A stretch of 64,000 nucleotides of DNA from Fulvimarina uroteuthidis (GTDB lineage: Bacteria; Pseudomonadota; Alphaproteobacteria; Rhizobiales; Rhizobiaceae). Below, piece after piece: positions 16,149 to 24,733 of this stretch (its first letter is position 1; each line of letters begins with the position of its first letter). The notes under the pieces were generated by a model. The model saw only the letters and a program-made list of their open reading frames with translations, was not told where the DNA came from and made no database searches. The translations under genes and the position numbers were made by a program. The stretch covers positions 620,001-684,000 of the forward strand of contig NZ_JAXLPB010000001.1 of NCBI RefSeq assembly GCF_034321785.1, written 5' to 3'.

Positions 16149-17366
16149 TTGAACGGTTCGAACCCGGTGGCGGCGCGGCCGACGATCCTGTGCGCGGCGT
16201 TTTCCGCGCGCCAGATCGCGGAAAGCGCGCGCCTGTCCGGCTTCGACGCGCTCGCCGTCGATTTCTTCGCCGATCACGACCTGACGGCCGCATCGAGGAA
16301 GGCCGCCCTCCTCGCCAGCCACTTTCCCGACGGGTTCTCCGATGCCGACCTTCTGGCGGCCCTCGACGGGCTGGCGGAGGGCGAGGCGCCGGTGGGCTTC
16401 GTCTACGGGGCGGGCTTTGAGGACAGGCCGGCTCTCCTGCGGCAGATCTGCGAACGCTGGCCGCTTCTCGGCACCGATGCCGCAAGTTCCGCCAAGCTGA
16501 AGGACCCGGACGCGTTCGCCCTTCTGTGCCGCGAGGCGGGCGTCGCCCATCCGCAGATCGCGGGGGAGCGTGGCGAACGCCCCGGCGACGGCAGATGGGT
16601 GTCCAAGCAGGTCGGCGGATGCGGTGGCAGCCATGTGCGCTGGGCCGGCGAGGGATCGCCGGAGCCGGCAAACGACGCCGCAAGGCGCTACGTCCAGCGG
16701 TTCGTCGAGGGTGAGCGCTGGTCGCTGGCCTTCCTGGGGTGCAAGGGCGCCATCGCGATCATCGGTTTTTCGAGACAATGGGCCGACCCCGGCCTTGACG
16801 AGCCGTTCCGCTACGGCGGCGCCGTCGGACCGATCGATCCGCCCGAAAGGGTGCGCGAGGCGATCGAACGCGGCGTCGCGGACCTTGTCCGCACGGCCTT
16901 CGAGAACGGCGTTCACGTGACCGGTCTTGCCAGCGCGGACTTCGTCGTCACCCGGACGCAGGCCGTGTGCCTCGAACTCAACGCCCGCTTCGGGGCGACC
17001 GTCGATGTGTTCGACAGCGCCCGCGCGCCGCTGTTCGCCGCCCACCTCGCCGCCTGCCGCGGCGCGTTGCCGGACGGGCCCTGGCCGCGCGCGGGCCGGG
17101 TGCGGGCCGCGGGCCTTGCCTGGGCATCGGGCGGCTTCGATCTCGGCGAAGATTTCGCGTGGCCGCACTGGTGCCGGGACCGCTCGTCCCTGCCCCGCAG
17201 CTACGAGGCGGGCGAGCCGATCGCCACCGTTTGCGCGGACGCCGACACCGAGGGCGAGGCGGCCGCGCTGTTCTTCGAACGGGCGGCGATGCTGAACGAT
17301 CCGGACGCGCGTGGGCGCCTGACGGAACAGCTGCCGGACCAACGGACCGCGTCGGCGAAAAAATGA
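16149..17366 (+). CDS. ATP-grasp protein of the C1/H4MPT cluster
   Basis: A 405-residue ATP-grasp enzyme of the type found only in bacterial H4MPT gene clusters. The nucleotide-binding part spans about residues 120-290: a glycine-rich loop (WVSKQVGGCGGSHVRW), QRFVEGERWSLAFLG, and the metal/ATP motif CLELNARFGATVD. Its N-terminal 110 residues resemble a PurK-like pre-ATP domain. Such enzymes make carboxylate-amine bonds. A step in methylofuran or H4MPT side-chain assembly is likely but is inferred from context. Confidence 0.8.
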   Translation: MNGSNPVAARPTILCAAFSARQIAESARLSGFDALAVDFFADHDLTAASRKAALLASHFPDGFSDADLLAALDGLAEGEAPVGFVYGAGFEDRPALLRQICERWPLLGTDAASSAKLKDPDAFALLCREAGVAHPQIAGERGERPGDGRWVSKQVGGCGGSHVRWAGEGSPEPANDAARRYVQRFVEGERWSLAFLGCKGAIAIIGFSRQWADPGLDEPFRYGGAVGPIDPPERVREAIERGVADLVRTAFENGVHVTGLASADFVVTRTQAVCLELNARFGATVDVFDSARAPLFAAHLAACRGALPDGPWPRAGRVRAAGLAWASGGFDLGEDFAWPHWCRDRSSLPRSYEAGEPIATVCADADTEGEAAALFFERAAMLNDPDARGRLTEQLPDQRTASAKK

Positions 17367-17460
17367 AACCGCTGCGGATCGAAATACCCTTATAAGCATC
17401 GGGCGCCGGGTTTGCGGACGGGCCCCGACGAGACGAAAACAACAAATCGGGAGGAAACCG

Positions 17461-18435
17461 ATGACTTCGGACAGAATGATGATTTCGGTCAACGAGGGTG
17501 TCCTGCCCCTGATCGAAACCTTGACCAACAGGGCCGACGCCTTGCGGGTCAAAGTCACCAGGGGCGCGGCGGGCGAGACCATCATCGATGCGGGCGCAGC
17601 GGTGCCGGGTTCCTTCGAGGCCGGACGGATCCTCACCGAGATCTGCCTCGGCGGCCTCGGCAATGTTCGCCTCGACGCAGGCTCCTACCTCGATCGCTGG
17701 CCGTTCACCCTGACGGTCACCACCTCGCAGCCCGTCATCGCCTGTCTCGGCAGTCAGTATGCCGGCTGGCAGATGACCTATGGCGAGGGCGACAGCGCCT
17801 ATTTCTCCATGGGCTCGGGTCCCGGCCGCGCGCTCGCCGGCAAGGAGGACATCTTCCGGGACATCGGCTACGCGGATCGCTCCGACAATGCCGTCTTCGT
17901 CCTCGAAACCGATACCGCACCGCCCGAAGGGCTCGTTCGCCAGATCGCGGACGCCTGCGATGTCGCGCCCGAAAGGCTGACCTTCGCGATCGCGCCCACC
18001 ACCTCGCTCGCCGGCTCGATCCAGATTGTCGGCCGCGTCGTCGAAGTGGCGCTGCACAAGGCGCACGAACTGAAGTTCGATCTCTCGCGCATCGTCGAGG
18101 GCATCGGCACGGCACCCCTCGCCCCGCCGCATCCCGATTTCATCACCGCCATGGGCCGCACAAACGATGCGGTCATCTATGGCGGACGCATCGTGCTTTA
18201 CGTCACCGGTCCCGCCGAGGACGCGAAAGCCTTGGCGGAAAAGCTTCCCAGCGCGACGGCCGCCGACTACGGCAAACCGTTCGCCGAGATCTTCAAGGCG
18301 TACGATGGCGACTTCTACAAGATCGATCCCATGCTGTTCTCGCCGGCCGAGGTGCAGATCGTGGCGATCGATTCGGGTGAGACGTTCCGCGGCGGATCGA
18401 TCGACCCGAAGCTGATCGACGCCTCGTTCGACTGA
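17461..18435 (+). CDS. mch: Methenyl-tetrahydromethanopterin cyclohydrolase
   Basis: Mch (324 aa) hydrolyses methenyl-H4MPT to N5-formyl-H4MPT, the step between MtdB and Fhc. Conserved segments are SYLDRWPFTLTVTTSQPVIACLGSQYAGW, written here in part as SQPVIACLGSQYAGW, then FFMGSGP-like YFSMGSGPGRALA and the Glu-rich SIQIVGRVVEVALHKAHEL. GGGAGG lies about 7 nt before the ATG. A 94-bp gap separates it from the ATP-grasp gene; the RimK-like gene starts 8 bp after its stop. Confidence 0.95.
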   Translation: MTSDRMMISVNEGVLPLIETLTNRADALRVKVTRGAAGETIIDAGAAVPGSFEAGRILTEICLGGLGNVRLDAGSYLDRWPFTLTVTTSQPVIACLGSQYAGWQMTYGEGDSAYFSMGSGPGRALAGKEDIFRDIGYADRSDNAVFVLETDTAPPEGLVRQIADACDVAPERLTFAIAPTTSLAGSIQIVGRVVEVALHKAHELKFDLSRIVEGIGTAPLAPPHPDFITAMGRTNDAVIYGGRIVLYVTGPAEDAKALAEKLPSATAADYGKPFAEIFKAYDGDFYKIDPMLFSPAEVQIVAIDSGETFRGGSIDPKLIDASFD

Positions 18436-18443
18436 CCGACCCC

Positions 18444-19382
18444 ATGCAGAACGCCCCCCGAATCCTGATCGTGACCGCCGCCATCGACCGCCACGCGCGG
18501 CAGATGAAGACGGCGTTCGAGGCGCTGGGGGCGGTCGCCCGGTTTTCGAAGCTTTCCGAGATCGCCTTCGATTCCGGGTCCGCGTCCGGCTTCTCGATCC
18601 CCGGCTTCGGCGAGACATTGCCCGATGCGATCTGCGTCCGGACCATGGATGGCGGATCCTTCGAGGCCGTGACGCGCAGGCTCGGCATCCTGCACGGCCT
18701 CGAAGCGCTCGGCGTTCCGGTTTCCAATTCCGCCCGGTCGATCGAACTGTGCGTCGACAAGGCCGCGACCAGCTTCCAGTTGCGATCCGCGGGTCTGCCC
18801 AGTCCCCGCTCGATCTGCGTGGAGCGCCGCGACGACGCGCTGGCGGCAATCGCGGCGGCCGATCGCCCGATGGTGCTCAAGCCCCTCTTCGGCAGCCAGG
18901 GCAAGGGCCTGAAGCTCCTGCGCACGCCCGAGGACCTGCCTCCCGACGAGGCGATCGAGGGCGGCGTCTTCTATCTCCAGGAGTTTGCCGGAAAGGCCGT
19001 CGGCACCCGCTGGACGGACTTCCGCGTGCTGGTCTCCGATGGCAGGGCCGTCGCCGGCATGCGCCGTGAGGCGGCCAACTGGATCACCAACATCAAGCAG
19101 GGCGCCATCGCCCTGCCCATGGAACCGGATGGCGAGATGGAGCGCATCGCGGTCGCCGCCGCCAAGGCGGTCGGAGCCGATTTCTGCGGCGTCGACCTGT
19201 TGCGCGACGGGGACGGCGCGATCCAGCTGATCGAGGTGAACTCCATGCCCGCCTGGACGGGGCTGTCGAAAGTGACGCCGATCGACATCGCCATGACGCG
19301 CGCCCGGGACCTCCTGGCCCGTCTCGGCGCAAGGGACCGGCCGGGGACCCTCGCCGAAACCCTGCTGCCCAAGGCCGTGTGA
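18444..19382 (+). CDS. RimK/MptN-like ATP-grasp ligase of the H4MPT cluster
   Basis: A 312-residue ATP-grasp protein of the RimK family, close to archaeal ligases that add glutamate to tetrahydromethanopterin. The ATP-grasp core includes VLKPLFGSQGKGLKLL (about residues 143-158), FYLQEFAG, a DFRVLV beta strand and the metal site IQLIEVNSMPAWTGL. It sits 8 bp after mch and overlaps the next gene by 4 bp (GTGA). Addition of glutamate to H4MPT or methylofuran is the likely job; which cofactor cannot be told from sequence. Confidence 0.83.
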   Translation: MQNAPRILIVTAAIDRHARQMKTAFEALGAVARFSKLSEIAFDSGSASGFSIPGFGETLPDAICVRTMDGGSFEAVTRRLGILHGLEALGVPVSNSARSIELCVDKAATSFQLRSAGLPSPRSICVERRDDALAAIAAADRPMVLKPLFGSQGKGLKLLRTPEDLPPDEAIEGGVFYLQEFAGKAVGTRWTDFRVLVSDGRAVAGMRREAANWITNIKQGAIALPMEPDGEMERIAVAAAKAVGADFCGVDLLRDGDGAIQLIEVNSMPAWTGLSKVTPIDIAMTRARDLLARLGARDRPGTLAETLLPKAV

Positions 19383-20284
19383 GCCTCATGGCGTCCGATC
19401 CCCGCATCGAGGCGGCGTTCCTCGCCGCCTGCCGGGCCGAACTCTGCGCGATCAAGCCCGGCAACGTCCACATTCATGCACCCGGCCACGCGATGGACGC
19501 GGCAACCTTCGAACGCGCCGCGCTTGCCGCAGCGCCCCTCATCGCGGACGCGGAGCTCGGGGTCGGGGACCGCGTCCTCCAGGCGACACGGGCAAGCTTC
19601 GAAGCGGCCGGCTGCAACGCCAATCTCGGCATCGTGCTTCTGGCCGTCCCCATCGCCCGCGCGTTCGAGGTGGCGGAGACGGCCGGCCATGACGGCCTTC
19701 GATCCGCGATCGGGCCGGTTCTCGCCGAACTCGGCGATGCGGATGCGAGACAGGTCTTCGCGGCCATCGCCCACGCCTCGCCGGGCGGCCTTGGAGAGGC
19801 GGGCGCGCACGATGTGAGGCAGGCCCCCACCATCGGCCTCGTCGACGCCATGCGCCTTGCGCAGGGCAAGGACCGGATCGCCCGGCAATATGCGACGGGC
19901 TTCGCCGACCTGTTCGCGACGGGACGTTCCGCCCTTGCCGCGACCCCGCCGGCCGTTCTCGCCCATCCGGCGCTCGGGCCGGCCTTCGCGGTCTATGGCG
20001 CGTTCACGGTGGCGTTTCCCGATTCCCACATCGCACGCAAGTTCGGCGTTCCCACGGCCCGGGCCGTGCAGGAGCGATTCGCGGCCTTCTTCGATCGCAC
20101 GCGACGTGAAATCGACACGCGCACGATCGCCGCGGACGCGCTCCGATTCGATGCGGAACTGAAGGGCGAGGGCCTGAATCCGGGCACGTCCGCCGATCTG
20201 ACGGTCGCGACGCTGTTCCTCGCCGAGCTTTGCGGCCCGGCTTTTTTCGCGCCTCCCTTGCGGAACGTCGTCGGCAGTGATTGA
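19379..20284 (+). CDS. Triphosphoribosyl-dephospho-CoA synthase-like protein (CitG/MdcB family)
   Basis: A 301-residue protein of the CitG/MdcB family, which elsewhere makes the prosthetic group of citrate lyase or malonate decarboxylase. Family motifs are ELCAIKPGNVHIHAPGHAM, the Asn-rich GCNANLGIVLLAVPI and SPGGLGEAGAHDV. It starts with GTG at 19379 overlapping the previous stop; an ATG at 19388 is a possible alternative. No citrate lyase or malonate decarboxylase genes are present, and the cluster position points to C1 cofactor synthesis; the reaction is unknown. Confidence 0.8.
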   Translation: MSLMASDPRIEAAFLAACRAELCAIKPGNVHIHAPGHAMDAATFERAALAAAPLIADAELGVGDRVLQATRASFEAAGCNANLGIVLLAVPIARAFEVAETAGHDGLRSAIGPVLAELGDADARQVFAAIAHASPGGLGEAGAHDVRQAPTIGLVDAMRLAQGKDRIARQYATGFADLFATGRSALAATPPAVLAHPALGPAFAVYGAFTVAFPDSHIARKFGVPTARAVQERFAAFFDRTRREIDTRTIAADALRFDAELKGEGLNPGTSADLTVATLFLAELCGPAFFAPPLRNVVGSD

Positions 20285-20332
20285 CTGCGCCGCGTCGAGG
20301 TCCATGTGACAACGTCGCTATCCAGATAACCG

Positions 20333-20394
20333 GCCCCGTCTCGGGGCGCCGCCAGCAAGGATAGCCGTATAGGTGAGGCGAGCGTCGCTTCACC
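20333..20394 (+). other. Two stem-loops in the fae upstream region
   Basis: Between the CitG-like gene and fae (242 bp) are two inverted repeats. One is a 6-bp GC stem (20333-20347, loop TCT). The other is a 10-bp stem with one G-T pair (20372-20394, GGTGAGGCGA, loop GCG, TCGCTTCACC). Neither is followed by a T-tract. They may stabilise or control the fae transcript, or terminate it weakly. Confidence 0.4.
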
Positions 20395-20526
20395 GGCCGG
20401 GAGGAAGATGGTCTGTACGGCTTGATGAAGGTGGTTTCAAAGCTATCTGGATTCCCGGACTTCAAGAAATTCGATAGGCTGGGCAGGTGAACAACCGGCC
20501 TGGCTCACCAACAGGAGGAATTGCTC

Positions 20527-21036
20527 ATGGCAACCATCAATAAAGTCATGGTCGGCGAGTCGCTCGTCGGCGACGGCAACGAAGTCGCACACATCGACCT
20601 GATCATCGGCCCCCGCGGTTCGGCAGCCGAGTCGGCATTCTGCCACTCGCTCACGAACAACAAGGACGGCTTCACCACCCTCCTCGCCGTCGTCGCACCG
20701 AACCTTGCGTGCAAGCCGAACACGGTCATGTTCAACAAGGTCACCATCAAGGGCGCCAAGCAGGCTGTCCAGATGTTCGGCCCGGCACAGACCGCCGTCG
20801 CGCGCGCAGTCGCCGATTCCGTCGAAAAGGGCATCATCCCGGCCGACGAAGCCGACGACCTCTACATCTGCGTCGGCGTCTTCATCCACTGGGAAGCCGA
20901 GGACGACGCGAAGATCCGCGAGTACAATTACACGGCCACGATGGAAGCCATCGAGCGCGCCATCAAGGGCACGCCGACCGCACAGGAAGTCGTTGCCGCC
21001 AAGGGCACGGCCGAGCATCCGTTCGCCGGCGCTTAG
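20527..21036 (+). CDS. fae: Formaldehyde-activating enzyme
   Basis: Fae (169 aa) condenses formaldehyde with H4MPT to methylene-H4MPT and is the entry point of the pathway. Family hallmarks are VGESLVGDGNEVAHIDLIIG with the essential His, a FCHSLTNNKDGFTTLLAVVAPN stretch (shown in part: LTNNKDGFTTLLAVV), and VGVFIHWEAEDDAKIREYNY. The start at 20527 has AGGAGGA 10-16 nt upstream; the in-frame TTG six bases earlier is not needed. A strong terminator follows, so fae probably forms its own high-level transcript. Confidence 0.97.
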   Translation: MATINKVMVGESLVGDGNEVAHIDLIIGPRGSAAESAFCHSLTNNKDGFTTLLAVVAPNLACKPNTVMFNKVTIKGAKQAVQMFGPAQTAVARAVADSVEKGIIPADEADDLYICVGVFIHWEAEDDAKIREYNYTATMEAIERAIKGTPTAQEVVAAKGTAEHPFAGA

Positions 21037-21155
21037 ACAAGAGACCATCCCGGGGGAGAGGAAGAATCGGCGATGTCCGGTGGACTTCTCCGGCGATTGG
21101 CCGCCAAATTCGGCTTTCAATAAGCCGAGATCCGCTCTCGCGGATACGCATGTGG

Positions 21156-21182
21156 AAAGGGAGCCGAAAGGCTCCCTTTTTT
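21156..21182 (+). terminator. Rho-independent terminator after fae (likely bidirectional)
   Basis: A perfect 10-bp stem (AAAGGGAGCC, loop GAAA, GGCTCCCTTT) runs straight into further T residues. It lies 120 bp after the fae stop. Because the stem is also preceded by A residues, it could end the convergent HisA-like transcript as well. Confidence 0.92.
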
Positions 21183-21256
21183 GTGCGCGGGGTTTCTGGA
21201 TTCAGGAAACGCCTGCACGCGCTGCCCGGTGGGCCCGCTTGTGACAATGCCCTTCG

Positions 21257-21970
21257 TCACCCTGCGAGACTGCCCCCATGAAGTGCGCTTGCGACCAGCG
21301 CCCCTGCGACGCCGGCCCCTTGGAGGGCGGCAAGATCCTCCGGCCCCCGCACGCCGCCGGCCGCGAACACGTTCCGCGAGCCCGCGTTCGCACCGATCTG
21401 GCGAAGCCGCCCGAGATCGGGGCCTGCGTTCGAGCCGACCTTGGCGAGCGTCATGACGATGATGTCGTCCGGCCAAAGGTCGGAGCGATCCAGAAGTCCG
21501 GACGGTCCGCGAAAACCCGCACCGTCGAAGTCGAGCGAGAGCACCGAACGCGACGCACCCGACGCGATTCCGGCCCCGCCGGACATACTGAGATCGCCGA
21601 GCTGCCCGAGCGTTTCGGACCCGAGGACCGGTACGATGCGGTTCTCGTCCTCGCCGAGACGGAGCGAGACGCCGAAGGCGTGCGCCTCGGCAAGCGACCT
21701 GAACCCCGCATCGATCCAGAAGGTTACGGTTGGAAAGGTTGCGATGAGGCATGTCAGGACATCCGCCTGCGCCCGCCCGTGCATGATCGCATCGAGATCG
21801 GCGATGTAGAGCGTCGTTGCGCCGGATGCTTCGAGCAGCCCGGCGGCGACATCGATCGGTTCGGCGCTCGGCGCGAGCGGCGTCTCGATCGGGCGATAGC
21901 TCTCCCGGTCGCCGCCTTTGCCACGCACGACGAGGCCCTCTTTCAGGTCCAGAACCGGGATCAATCGCAT
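21257..21970 (-). CDS. HisA/HisF-related TIM-barrel protein of the C1 cluster
   Basis: A 237-residue TIM-barrel protein of the HisA-like family found in methanogens and H4MPT-using bacteria. The N-terminal RLIPVLDLKEGLVVRGKGGD resembles HisA with its catalytic Asp, followed by LYIADLDAIM, an internal DIIVMTLAKVGSNAGPDL and VFAAGGVRGPEDL. Being outside a his operon and divergent (64 bp) from the MfnF-like gene, it is more likely a cofactor-synthesis enzyme than histidine HisA. A methylofuran precursor step is plausible but inferred. Confidence 0.82.
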   Translation of the reverse strand: MRLIPVLDLKEGLVVRGKGGDRESYRPIETPLAPSAEPIDVAAGLLEASGATTLYIADLDAIMHGRAQADVLTCLIATFPTVTFWIDAGFRSLAEAHAFGVSLRLGEDENRIVPVLGSETLGQLGDLSMSGGAGIASGASRSVLSLDFDGAGFRGPSGLLDRSDLWPDDIIVMTLAKVGSNAGPDLGRLRQIGANAGSRNVFAAGGVRGPEDLAALQGAGVAGALVASALHGGSLAG

Positions 21971-22034
21971 GATGTATCTTTCGGCCAGCTTGGTGCTATG
22001 AACGCGGCAACGACAACGGCGTTCGAGGACGGGC

Positions 22035-23060
22035 ATGGCACGGGCATTGGGTTGGGATATCGGCGGAGCGCATCTGAAGGCCGCGCTCTCCGAAGACGAC
22101 CGTGTGTTGAAGGTTTGGCAGATGGTAACGCCGATCTGGCGTGATTTCGAGAGCCTGCAGTCGGCCGTCGACCGGATCGACGAAGAGGCCGGGGACGTTG
22201 TCAGCCACGTCATCACCATGACCGGAGAGGTCGCCGACGTCTTTCCCTCGCGCCGCACGGGCGTCGAGCAGATCGCCCGCATCATGGGCGAGAGGCTTTC
22301 GGGCGATATTCGGCTCTATGGCGGCGAAGCGGGCTTCCTGTCCCTCGGCGACGCCCGGTCCAACGTTTTCGACATCGCATCGGCCAACTGGCATGCCAGC
22401 GCCACGATCACCGCCCAGCGCATCGAGGAGGCGTTGTTCATCGACATGGGATCGACGACGACGGATCTCGTCCCGGTCTCGGACGGCAAGGTGCGCGCCA
22501 AGGGCCATACGGACCGCGACCGTCTCGTGTCGGGCGAACTCGTCTATCAGGGCTACACACGCACCGCGCTGATGGCGGTCGCGCGCGAGGTGCCGTTCAT
22601 CGGACGCTCGATCCCGGTCATGAACGAATTCTTCGCCACCATGGCGGACGTGCAGCGCGTCATCGGCAATCTCGAGGAAATCGACGATCTGCACGAGGCG
22701 GCCGACGGCACCGACAAATCGATCGAGGGCTCGCGTCGGCGCATCGCCCGCATGGTCGGCATGGACGCGGCCGATGCGAGGGACGGCGCTTGGGAATGGC
22801 TTGCTCACGCCTTCGCCGAGGCGCAGGTGCGCGCGATCCACGATGCGGCCTTGAAGGTCCTGTCCCACGACGAGATCACCGACGATGCGCCCCTCGTCGT
22901 CGCCGGTGCCGGCCGCCCGGTGCTGAGGCGGCTCGCCGCGCGGCTCGACCGGGGCGTCGTGGATTTCTCCGATCTCGTCGATTGCGCCTCGAACGTTCGC
23001 GACGACATACGCCGCGCCGCGCCCGCAAGCGCCCTGTCGCTGCTGGCGGCGGGCCGGTAG
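22035..23060 (+). CDS. H4MPT-linked C1 pathway protein, hydantoinase/MfnF-like
   Basis: A 341-residue protein of the ASKHA-fold family restricted to H4MPT-linked C1 gene clusters, related to archaeal MfnF, which joins the furan and tyramine parts of methanofuran. Two phosphate-binding loops are visible: GWDIGGAHLKAAL near the N-terminus and LFIDMGSTTTDLVPV at about residue 136. It is divergent from the HisA-like gene. A methylofuran-assembly role fits both homology and context; direct evidence for this protein is lacking. Confidence 0.82.
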   Translation: MARALGWDIGGAHLKAALSEDDRVLKVWQMVTPIWRDFESLQSAVDRIDEEAGDVVSHVITMTGEVADVFPSRRTGVEQIARIMGERLSGDIRLYGGEAGFLSLGDARSNVFDIASANWHASATITAQRIEEALFIDMGSTTTDLVPVSDGKVRAKGHTDRDRLVSGELVYQGYTRTALMAVAREVPFIGRSIPVMNEFFATMADVQRVIGNLEEIDDLHEAADGTDKSIEGSRRRIARMVGMDAADARDGAWEWLAHAFAEAQVRAIHDAALKVLSHDEITDDAPLVVAGAGRPVLRRLAARLDRGVVDFSDLVDCASNVRDDIRRAAPASALSLLAAGR

Positions 23061-23086
23061 AGCGGCGAGATTGCCGCGCGCGCGCC

Positions 23087-24499
23087 TCAGCACTCCGGCA
23101 GGTTGACGGCAAGCCCCCCGCGCGAGGTTTCCTTGTAGCGGTCGGACATGTCGATGCCGGTCTGGCGCATGGTCTCGATGCAATTGTCGAGCGGCATGAA
23201 ATGGGACCCGTCGCCGTGCAGGGCGAGCGAGGCGGCCGATACCGCCTTGATCGCCCCGAACCCGTTGCGCTCGATGCAAGGCACCTGAACGAGGCCGCCC
23301 ACCGGATCGCAGGTCATGCCCAGATGGTGCTCCAGTGCGATCTCTGCGGCATTCTCGACCTGCTCGTTGGTCCCGCCGAGGGCGGCGCACAGGCCGGCGG
23401 CCGCCATGGCGGACGCCGATCCGACCTCGCCCTGGCATCCGACCTCCGCGCCGGAAATCGACGCATTGTGCTTGACCAGCGCCCCGATCGCCGCCGCCGT
23501 CAGGAGAAAGACGCGGATGCCCTCGTCGCTCGCGCCGATGCAATGGTCGCGATAATAGCGGATGACGGCGGGGACGACGCCGGCCGCGCCGTTCGTGGGT
23601 GACGTCACCACGCGCCCGCCGGCCGCGTTTTCCTCGTTGACGGCCATGGCGTAGACCGAAAGCCAGTCGCTTTTCGAATAGGGCTGGGTCTGGTTCCGCC
23701 CCTCGTCCGCGCGCAGGCGCTCCGCGATCGCTTTCGCCCGACGCCTGACCTTCAGGCCGCCGGGCAATTCACCGTCCTGGGCCATGCCGCGATCGATGCA
23801 GTCGCGCATGGCGAACCAGATGCGGTCCAGACGGTCGTTCAGAAGATGCCGCTCGACATGGATCTCCTCGTTCGCGCGCTTCATGGCGGCGATCGAAAGC
23901 CGCGCGCTCCGGCCGGACGCCAGCATCTCGGCCGCCGTGCCGAACGGAAACGGATAGCCGAGCGCCTTCTTGCCGGCTTCGAGCCCGCCCTTGCGGGTCT
24001 CGGCCGACGCCGCGAGCTCGTCCGCCGACAGAACGAACCCGCCGCCGATCGAATAGAAGATCGATTCGACGACCAGTTCGCCGGCCGCGTCATAGGCCTC
24101 GAATGTCATGCCGTTGGCGTGGCCGTCGCGCTTCGTCTCGTAGTCGAAGACGAGATCGGCCTGCGGATCGAAGGCGACGTCCCCGAGGCCGGGCACTTCC
24201 ACCCTCTTTTGCACGTTGAGCCGGTCGAGAAGCGGCACGATATCGTCGGGATCGATCTCGTCGGCTTTTTCCCCCAGCAACCCCAGGCAGCATGCCGTGT
24301 CGCTCGCATGCCCCTTGCCGGTAAAGGCCAGCGAGCCGTGCAGGCGGACCCGCAGGCGTCGGGGGGCCTGGGCTTCGGTGGTTGCACACAGTGCCCGCAA
24401 CTCTTCGAGGAACCGCGAGGCGGCCACCATCGGTCCGATGGTGTGGGAACTCGACGGCCCGATGCCGATCTTGAAGATATCGAAGACGCTGATGAACAT
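23087..24499 (-). CDS. L-serine ammonia-lyase (single-chain iron-sulfur type)
   Basis: L-serine dehydratase (470 aa) converts serine to pyruvate and ammonia. The N-terminal beta domain starts FISVFDIFKIGIGPSSSHT with the PSSSHT substrate motif. The C-terminal alpha domain has TSPTNGAAGVVPAV, SGAEVGCQGEVGSASAMAA and MTCDPVGGLVQVPCIERNG, whose cysteines bind the [4Fe-4S] cluster. Start at 24499 matches the family N-terminus. It converges with the MfnF-like gene, 26 bp apart, and is probably a separate transcript. Confidence 0.95.
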   Translation of the reverse strand: MFISVFDIFKIGIGPSSSHTIGPMVAASRFLEELRALCATTEAQAPRRLRVRLHGSLAFTGKGHASDTACCLGLLGEKADEIDPDDIVPLLDRLNVQKRVEVPGLGDVAFDPQADLVFDYETKRDGHANGMTFEAYDAAGELVVESIFYSIGGGFVLSADELAASAETRKGGLEAGKKALGYPFPFGTAAEMLASGRSARLSIAAMKRANEEIHVERHLLNDRLDRIWFAMRDCIDRGMAQDGELPGGLKVRRRAKAIAERLRADEGRNQTQPYSKSDWLSVYAMAVNEENAAGGRVVTSPTNGAAGVVPAVIRYYRDHCIGASDEGIRVFLLTAAAIGALVKHNASISGAEVGCQGEVGSASAMAAAGLCAALGGTNEQVENAAEIALEHHLGMTCDPVGGLVQVPCIERNGFGAIKAVSAASLALHGDGSHFMPLDNCIETMRQTGIDMSDRYKETSRGGLAVNLPEC

Positions 24500-24681
24500 G
24501 AGGTGCCCTGCAGGTTCCCGGCCACCGACGGCCGTATCCGACCAACGATACGGGGAAATTCGTGCGAGGCAATGCAAGGCGCGTTGGTTTTCAGGCCGTG
24601 ACGATCCCGGATGAAGACTTTCAGCACCCCTTGTCGCCCGGCGCCGCCGACCCTCATGGTCCGGCGACTGACGTCACCACG

Positions 24682-24705
24682 AAAAAGGCCCGGCAAAGCC
24701 GGGCC
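24682..24705 (-). terminator. Rho-independent terminator after the sugar-dehydrogenase gene
   Basis: On the minus strand a perfect 8-bp stem (GGCCCGGC, loop TTT, GCCGGGCC) is followed by TTTTTC. It lies about 30 bp beyond the stop of the lipoprotein gene ending at 24734. Confidence 0.9.
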
Positions 24706-24733
24706 TCAAGCAATCGTGGCAGGCGCGCCCCGC

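Noticed and set aside
21257..21970. Histidine-pathway HisA
   Set aside because: The protein is outside any his genes, is divergent from an H4MPT-linked gene and resembles the C1-associated HisA-like group more than true HisA.
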